Assembly: GCA_036396755.1 (NCBI GenBank)
Contig: DASWKG010000026.1
Span: 1 to 10,855, forward strand
Length of the DNA: 10,855 nt
Reading direction: 5' to 3'
DNA from: DASWKG01 sp036396755
Lineage (GTDB): Bacteria > Actinomycetota > UBA4738 > CALAEC01
Shown here: one piece after another, positions 6,747 to 10,855 of the stretch
Numbering within the stretch: the first letter of the stretch is position 1
How the letters are laid out: every line of letters starts with the position of its first letter
The notes under the pieces: model-generated
Seen by the model: the letters and a program-made list of their open reading frames with translations, nothing else
Databases searched by the model: none
Told to the model about the DNA's origin: nothing
Translations under genes and position numbers: made by a program

Positions 6747-7415
6747 CTAGAAGAGGTCGGCGACGACCTCGGCCAGGTCCTTGCGGATGCCGACCACGAA
6801 GGGCACGTCCTCCTTCGTGTAGCGGCGGGCCTCGGCGTCGCGGAGGCGGCGGATGCAGTCGACGATGCGCGTCATGTCGTCGGCCTCGAAAGCGAGGATC
6901 CACTCCCAGTCGCCGAGGCCGAACGCGCTCGTGGTGTTGGGGAGCACGTCTTGGAACTCGCGGCCCATCACGCCGTGCTCGGCGAGCATCGACTTCCGCT
7001 CGTCGGTCGGGAGCAGGTACCAGTCGAGCGTGCGGACGAACGGGTAGACGCAGGCGTACCGCTTCGGCTCGGCGCCGCGGATGAACGCCGGCACGTGGTC
7101 GGGGTTGAACTCCGGCGGCCGGTGCACGCCCATGAACGCGTGCGAGAGGTCGAGGCGGCTTCCGAGCGCGGTCCGGCGCAGGCGGACGAGCAGGTCCTGG
7201 TGATCGTCGGGCGAGGACGCCACCCACCACATGAACAGGTCGGCGTCGGGGCGGAACCCCTCGGCGCTGTAGAAGCCGCGCACCGACACGCGGTCGGCGG
7301 CCTCCTTGAACAGGACCTCCCACTCGTGGGCGGCCTCGGCCGCATCGACCCCCGACAGGTCGCCGCGCCGGAAGGCCGGGTAGTACGCGTAGGTCGCGTC
7401 CTCGGACATGCCCAT
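6747..7415 (-). CDS. hemQ: Coproheme decarboxylase, chlorite dismutase family (HemQ/ChdC)
   Basis: 222 residues from ATG 7415, which overlaps the hemH stop as TGATG; a second in-frame ATG at 7409 is also possible. It performs the last step of the coproporphyrin-dependent pathway, oxidatively decarboxylating coproheme to heme b with peroxide. Family landmarks: FMWWVASSPDDHQDLL (61-76), SHAFMGVHRPPEF (91-103), VYPFVRTLDWYLLP (123-136) with the radical-forming tyrosine at Y124, and EHGVMGREF with the proximal heme ligand at H147. H107 lies 17 residues before Y124, and H147 lies 23 after it. As I recall, this equals the spacing of distal His118, Tyr135 and proximal His158 in the Corynebacterium diphtheriae enzyme, so this is an actinobacterial-type ChdC. 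Arg128 replaces the Lys found at the YPxxK position in Firmicutes enzymes. Its immediate neighbours hemH and hemE confirm the role. Confidence 0.96.
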   Translation of the reverse strand: MGMSEDATYAYYPAFRRGDLSGVDAAEAAHEWEVLFKEAADRVSVRGFYSAEGFRPDADLFMWWVASSPDDHQDLLVRLRRTALGSRLDLSHAFMGVHRPPEFNPDHVPAFIRGAEPKRYACVYPFVRTLDWYLLPTDERKSMLAEHGVMGREFQDVLPNTTSAFGLGDWEWILAFEADDMTRIVDCIRRLRDAEARRYTKEDVPFVVGIRKDLAEVVADLF

Positions 7416-8341
7416 CACGATACCCGCTGGGCGAGGTGGTCGCGGACGACGTCGGCGAGGGCGCGGATGAACGCCGGGTCGGCGTTCGGCGACTCGGTGC
7501 GGACGAGCCGGATCCCGGCCGCGCGCGCGACCTCCTGCGCCTCGACGTCGAGGTCGTAGAGGATCTCGAGGTGGTCGGAGACGAACCCGCAGGGACACAC
7601 GACGATCGCGGGGTGCCCGCTCGCCGCGGCCGCCTCGATCGTCTGCTCGAGCGGCGGCCCGAGCCAGGGCTCGGGGGTGCGGCCGGCGCTCTGCCAGCCG
7701 GTCGTGAACGCGGGCAGGCCGAGCCGCGCGGCCACGGCCTCGGCGGTGCCACGCAGCTCGTCGGGATAGGGGTCGCCCTCGGCGACGATCCGCTCGGGCA
7801 GGCTGTGCGCGGTGAACGCGACGAGCGCGCGGTCGCGCTCGTCCTCGGGGAGGAGTCCCACGGCGTCCCGCACGCGCCCGGCGAGCAGCTCCACGAAGGC
7901 GGGGTGCGCCCACCACGACTCCACGACGTCGAGCTCGAGGTCGTCGCCGGCCGCGGCACGGGCCCGCTCGGCGTAGGAGCCCACGGAGAGCCGCGAGTAG
8001 TGCGGCGCCATCACGATGCCGAGCGCCCGATCGATGCCGGCTTCGCGCATCCGCTCCACGGCCTCGTCGATGAACGGCGGCGAGTGCTTCATCCCGACGA
8101 AGGCCCGCGCCTCGATCCCCCACGCCCGCAGCTCACCCTCGAGTCCCGACGCCTGCTCCTCGGTGATGCGCGTGAGCGGGAACTCGTTGCCGATGGCCGC
8201 GTACCGGCCTTTCAGCTCCACGAGCGCCTCGGGCGCGGGCAGGCGCCCGCCGCGGATGTCGGTGTAGTAGCGCTCGATGTCGTCGGGCCCGGCGGGCGTC
8301 CCGTAGGCCATCACCAGGAGCCCGAGCTGCCGATCAGCCAC
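7415..8341 (-). CDS. hemH: Coproporphyrin III ferrochelatase (HemH/CpfC)
   Basis: 308 residues from GTG 8341. It inserts Fe2+ into coproporphyrin III to give coproheme, the HemQ substrate encoded next. The sequence closely follows monoderm enzymes: LLVMAYGTPAGPDDIERYYTDIRGGR (8-33) with the axial-position tyrosine Y13, MKHSPPF (84-90), FTAHSLPERI with the catalytic histidine H179, and GFVSDHLEILYDLDVEA with the catalytic glutamate E259. The protein ends soon after residue 300 and has only two cysteines, both in VVCPCGF (249, 251). It therefore lacks the four-cysteine set that holds the [2Fe-2S] cluster of many actinobacterial ferrochelatases. The start overlaps the hemE stop by 8 nt and has an excellent ribosome site inside hemE. 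Its own stop overlaps the hemQ ATG, so hemE-hemH-hemQ should be one translationally coupled unit. Confidence 0.97.
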   Translation of the reverse strand: MADRQLGLLVMAYGTPAGPDDIERYYTDIRGGRLPAPEALVELKGRYAAIGNEFPLTRITEEQASGLEGELRAWGIEARAFVGMKHSPPFIDEAVERMREAGIDRALGIVMAPHYSRLSVGSYAERARAAAGDDLELDVVESWWAHPAFVELLAGRVRDAVGLLPEDERDRALVAFTAHSLPERIVAEGDPYPDELRGTAEAVAARLGLPAFTTGWQSAGRTPEPWLGPPLEQTIEAAAASGHPAIVVCPCGFVSDHLEILYDLDVEAQEVARAAGIRLVRTESPNADPAFIRALADVVRDHLAQRVS

Positions 8342-9371
8342 GCCGCGTCACCTCGTGAACGAGGTCGACGAGCCGCGTGAGCATCCCCGGGTCGGTCTCC
8401 GGCAGCACTCCGTGGCCGAGGTTGAAGATGTGGCCGGGACGACCGTCGGCACGGCGGAGGATGTCGCGCGCCTTCCGCTCGACGTCCTCCCACGGCCCGA
8501 GGAGCGCCGTCGGGTCGAGGTTCCCCTGGACGCCGGCCTTGCCCCCGATGCGGTTCCACGCGACGTCGAGCGGCACGCGCCAGTCGACCCCGACCACCTC
8601 GGCCCCGGCCCGGCGCATCAGCCCGAGCAGCTCGCCCGTCCCGACACCGAAGTGGATCCGCGGGACGCGGAGGTCGGCGAGCCCCCCGAGCACGCGCTCG
8701 CTCGCGGGCAGAACCAGCCGCTCGTAGTCGTCGGGGTCGAGGCTGCCGGCCCACGAGTCGAAGAGCTGCACCGCCTGGGCACCGGCCTCGACCTGGGCCC
8801 GCAGGTGCGCGAGCACGATGTCGGCCAGCGCGTTCATCAGCCGGTTCCACACGGCCGGCTCCGAGCGCATCAGGGCCTTGGTGCGGCGTTGGTCGCGGGA
8901 GGGCCCGCCCTCCACCAGGTAGCTGGCGAGCGTGAACGGCGCCCCGGCGAAGCCGATGAGCGGCACCTCGAGCTCCTCGCGCAGGAGCCGGATCGCCTCC
9001 AGCACGTGCGGCACGTCGGCCTCCGGCTCCAGGACCCGGAGCCGTCCGAGGTCGGCCTCGTCCCGGAAGGGCTCGTCGAGCACCGGCCCGACGCCCGGCT
9101 CGATGCGAACCCCCACGCCGATCGCCTCGAGCGGCACCATGATGTCGGAGAAGAGGATCGCGGCGTCGGCGTCGAAGCGCCCGAGCGGCTGCAGGGTCAG
9201 CTCCACCGCAGCGGCCGGATCGCGCGATAGCTCGAGCACGTCGCGGCCGCCCTTCGCCTTCGCGTACTCGGGCAGGTAGCGCCCCGCCTGGCGCATGAAC
9301 CAGACGGGCGTCGCGTCGGTCACCTGCCGGTGGCACGCGCGGAGGAAACGGTCGCGGATCTCGGGGGTCAC
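8334..9371 (-). CDS. hemE: Uroporphyrinogen III decarboxylase
   Basis: 345 residues from GTG 9371 to TGA 8334, the normal family length. It removes four acetate carboxyls from uroporphyrinogen III to make coproporphyrinogen III, the branch-point metabolite feeding the oxidase and ferrochelatase in this cluster. Both signatures are present: PVWFMRQAGRY (22-32), with R27 and R31 for substrate carboxylates, and IGFAGAPFTLASYLVEGG (139-156). The catalytic aspartate D76 is in FSDIM and the conserved C-terminal histidine H320 is in FNLGHG. GTG is preferred because the protein begins at the usual position before RFLRAC. No clear ribosome site is visible, but a TANNNT box lies eight bases upstream, so the transcript may start at or next to the GTG. 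A 43-nt gap separates it from the reductase gene. Confidence 0.97.
   Translation of the reverse strand: MTPEIRDRFLRACHRQVTDATPVWFMRQAGRYLPEYAKAKGGRDVLELSRDPAAAVELTLQPLGRFDADAAILFSDIMVPLEAIGVGVRIEPGVGPVLDEPFRDEADLGRLRVLEPEADVPHVLEAIRLLREELEVPLIGFAGAPFTLASYLVEGGPSRDQRRTKALMRSEPAVWNRLMNALADIVLAHLRAQVEAGAQAVQLFDSWAGSLDPDDYERLVLPASERVLGGLADLRVPRIHFGVGTGELLGLMRRAGAEVVGVDWRVPLDVAWNRIGGKAGVQGNLDPTALLGPWEDVERKARDILRRADGRPGHIFNLGHGVLPETDPGMLTRLVDLVHEVTRRG
8348..8354 (-). promoter_or_regulatory. Ribosome binding site for hemH inside the end of hemE
   Basis: GAGGTGA on the minus strand matches the 16S rRNA anti-Shine-Dalgarno perfectly over seven bases and lies six bases before GTG 8341. It fixes the hemH start and shows that hemH is initiated from within the hemE coding end. 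Confidence 0.8.
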
Positions 9372-9379
9372 GAGGCCCC

Positions 9380-9385
9380 AGTCTA
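9380..9385 (-). promoter_or_regulatory. Possible -10 box (TAGACT) for leaderless hemE transcription
   Basis: TAGACT (minus strand, 9385-9380) fits the TANNNT pattern and ends eight bases before GTG 9371, the spacing typical of leaderless actinobacterial transcripts. No -35 element is obvious in the G-rich sequence upstream. It would give hemE-hemH-hemQ-pheA an internal promoter. Confidence 0.35.
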
Positions 9386-9414
9386 TCGGGCGGCGTCCCC
9401 GCTCCCCCCCGGGC

Positions 9415-10212
9415 TCAGAGCTCGGCCGCGAGCCGCTCGACCAACGCTCGCTGGTGGGGGTCGAGCCAGGGCGGCGCCCCGGCGGCGACGTTCTCCCTCG
9501 CGTGCTCCGGGTTCGACGTGGCCGGCAGCAGGACGTGCACCCGCGGGTCCGAGAGCGCCCACCGCAGGAGCGCCTCGGCCCAGCTGCCGACCCCCAGGCC
9601 GGCCAGCTTCGATGCGTCGGGCCCGGGCATGAGCTTTCCCGCGCCCAGCGGGCGCATCACCAGCACGCCGAGCCCCAGCTCCTCGGCCAGCGGCAGGATC
9701 TCCCGCTCGACCTCCCGCTCCATCGGGCTGTACGGGATCTGGATCGTCTGGATCCGCCCGGTCCGCATCACCCGGGCCAGCTCGTCGAACGAGCCCACGC
9801 TGTAGTGCGTCGCCCCGAGCAGGCCGATCGTGCCCGCGTCGCGCTCCCGCTCCATCCAATCGAGATGCTCCCTCCACGCCACCAGGTTGTGCACCTGCTC
9901 GACGTCGACGCGGCCGCCGTACCAGTCGAGCTGGGCGCGCAGCTGCTCGCGCCCCTCCTGCACCGAGGGAGCCCAGATCTTCGTCGCGATGAGCGCCTCG
10001 CTCCGGCGACTCGCGAGCGCCCGGCCGAGCACGTTCTCGGCGCGGCCGTACATCGGAGAGGTGTCGAAGAGGCGCGTGCCTCCCTCGAGCGCCACCGCCA
10101 CGACCTCGGACGCGATCGGCTCGTCGCGCTTCGGGAGGTCGAACGTGCTCCAGGTGCCCATGCCGATCACGGGAACCTCCGGGCCGTCGCGTCCGAGCCG
10201 CCGGCGCTCCAC
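9415..10212 (-). CDS. Aldo/keto reductase family oxidoreductase
   Basis: 265 residues from GTG 10212, which overlaps the TAG of the preceding oxidase gene as TAGTG. The frame is open further upstream, but the family N-terminus begins right here (ERRRLGRDGPEVPVIGMGTW), so the short start is correct. It is a cytosolic NAD(P)H-dependent reductase of aldehydes or ketones. The full catalytic tetrad is present: D50 and Y55 in FDTSPMYG, K78 in IATKIW and H108 in EQVHNL. The C-terminal LLPATSNPEHARENV (228-242) matches the cofactor-binding loop. It is shorter than the 300-350 residues of many members, but the barrel appears complete. Tight coupling to the heme oxidase and proximity to hemE suggest co-expression; its substrate is unknown, and a direct heme-pathway role is speculation. 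Confidence 0.9.
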   Translation of the reverse strand: MERRRLGRDGPEVPVIGMGTWSTFDLPKRDEPIASEVVAVALEGGTRLFDTSPMYGRAENVLGRALASRRSEALIATKIWAPSVQEGREQLRAQLDWYGGRVDVEQVHNLVAWREHLDWMERERDAGTIGLLGATHYSVGSFDELARVMRTGRIQTIQIPYSPMEREVEREILPLAEELGLGVLVMRPLGAGKLMPGPDASKLAGLGVGSWAEALLRWALSDPRVHVLLPATSNPEHARENVAAGAPPWLDPHQRALVERLAAEL

Positions 10213-10855
10213 TACGCCCCCCCGAGCCTCGCCACGACGCCCCGCCCCGCCGCCTCTCCCGAGCGGATGCAGTCGGGCAGCCCGATGCCGTCGTACGCGG
10301 CGCCCGCGAGCACGATGCCTCGGGGAAGCGCCGCGCGCGCCGCCGCAACGCGCGCGCGGTGGCCGGGCGCGAACACGGGCATCGCCTCCCCCCATCGGCG
10401 TACGCGAACCTCGAGCGGCGCCTCCCTCGCCCCGAGCACACGACCCGTCTCCTCCGCGACGCGGCCCCCGAGCTCTTCGTCGGGAGCCGCCATCGTCGCG
10501 GGGTCGACCACGATCGCCCGCGCCCTCGGCTCGCGAAGGCCGAGGTGCGGCCACTTCCCGTTGAGCCACGAGCACGCGGCCACCGCGCCCCCCTCCTCGG
10601 GGGCCACCAGGTACCCCGCCGCGTCCATCGACCGGCGGAGGGAGCCCGCCCTCCAGCGCAGGTGCACCACGACCGACCCGCGGTACTCGACCTCCCCGAG
10701 CGGCCCCGCGGCCTCGGGGGCCACGCCCGATAGGACGATGGCCGCGGCCCCGGCCGGGACAGCGAGGATCACCCCGTCGGCCGCGATCTCGCCCGTGGTG
10801 GTCGCCACGCGAACCGCGTCGCCGTCGGGGCCGAGGCCCACGACCGGGGTGCCGG
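10212..10855 (-). CDS. hemG: Coproporphyrinogen III oxidase, FAD-dependent (HemG/HemY/CgoX), C-terminal part
   Basis: The frame enters from the right edge of the window and ends at TAG 10212, leaving about 214 C-terminal residues; the N-terminal FAD-binding half lies outside. This oxygen-dependent HemY-type flavoprotein oxidises coproporphyrinogen III to coproporphyrin III in the coproporphyrin-dependent pathway (older annotation: protoporphyrinogen oxidase). Visible landmarks are ADGVILAVPAGAAA near the right end, where the domain returns to the dinucleotide fold; MPVFAPGHRARV; and the C-terminal FAD-contacting GIVLAGAAYDGIGLPDCIRSGEAAG. Its identity is supported by neighbouring hemE, hemH and hemQ, since HemQ implies this branch. 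Its stop overlaps the GTG of the reductase gene, so the two are probably translated together. An internal GTG at 10841 is not a start. Confidence 0.93.
   Translation of the reverse strand, partial: GTPVVGLGPDGDAVRVATTTGEIAADGVILAVPAGAAAIVLSGVAPEAAGPLGEVEYRGSVVVHLRWRAGSLRRSMDAAGYLVAPEEGGAVAACSWLNGKWPHLGLREPRARAIVVDPATMAAPDEELGGRVAEETGRVLGAREAPLEVRVRRWGEAMPVFAPGHRARVAAARAALPRGIVLAGAAYDGIGLPDCIRSGEAAGRGVVARLGGA

Noticed and set aside
7436..8380. + strand frame opposite hemH
   Set aside because: It is the antisense shadow of hemH, which has complete catalytic motifs, a strong ribosome site and operon context.
10213..10575. N-terminal extension of the aldo/keto reductase to 10575
   Set aside because: The extension is low-complexity Arg/Gly sequence overlapping the oxidase gene; the family N-terminus starts exactly at GTG 10212.

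Overview
The window is very GC-rich (roughly 70% by eye) and densely coded, with many GTG/TTG starts and overlapping stop/start codons. It carries the coproporphyrin-dependent heme pathway of Gram-positive bacteria. The coproheme decarboxylase has the residue spacing I associate with actinobacterial enzymes (distal His, then Tyr 17 residues later, then proximal His 23 after that). The most likely source is an Actinomycetota chromosome, probably a deep-branching or uncultured lineage. No transposase, integrase, CRISPR array or other sign of mobility is visible, and no gene-free stretch exceeds about 130 bases.

Layout. Positions 1-1588 (+ strand) hold two adjacent secreted proteins of unknown function. 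The first lacks its start because of the window edge. They look like diverged tandem paralogues built from beta-sandwich-like modules. They converge on a minus-strand block at 5653-1716. In transcription order this block holds two tandem secreted eight-bladed beta-propeller proteins, separated by only 2 nt, and then a DinB-fold protein with a HicB-like N-terminus. A tRNA-Leu(UAA) gene at 5855-5772 and a 40-nt imperfect inverted repeat at 5688-5727 separate this accessory-looking block from the core metabolic block.

The core block (10855-5882, all minus strand) reads in transcription order: coproporphyrinogen III oxidase (partial, 3' part only), an aldo/keto reductase, hemE, hemH/cpfC, hemQ/chdC and pheA, followed by the tRNA-Leu. 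Junctions are tight: TAGTG between the oxidase and the reductase, 43 nt before hemE, an 8-nt hemE/hemH overlap with a strong ribosome site, TGATG between hemH and hemQ, and 4 nt between hemQ and pheA. HemE makes coproporphyrinogen III, the oxidase makes coproporphyrin III, HemH inserts iron, and HemQ decarboxylates coproheme to heme b. The reductase and prephenate dehydratase (phenylalanine synthesis) are embedded in or attached to this run without an obvious biochemical reason.

Nothing here proves a wholly new system. The least explained parts are the propeller pair, the secreted paralogue pair, the reductase coupled to heme genes, the HicB-like/DinB fusion and the inverted repeat in front of the propeller genes.
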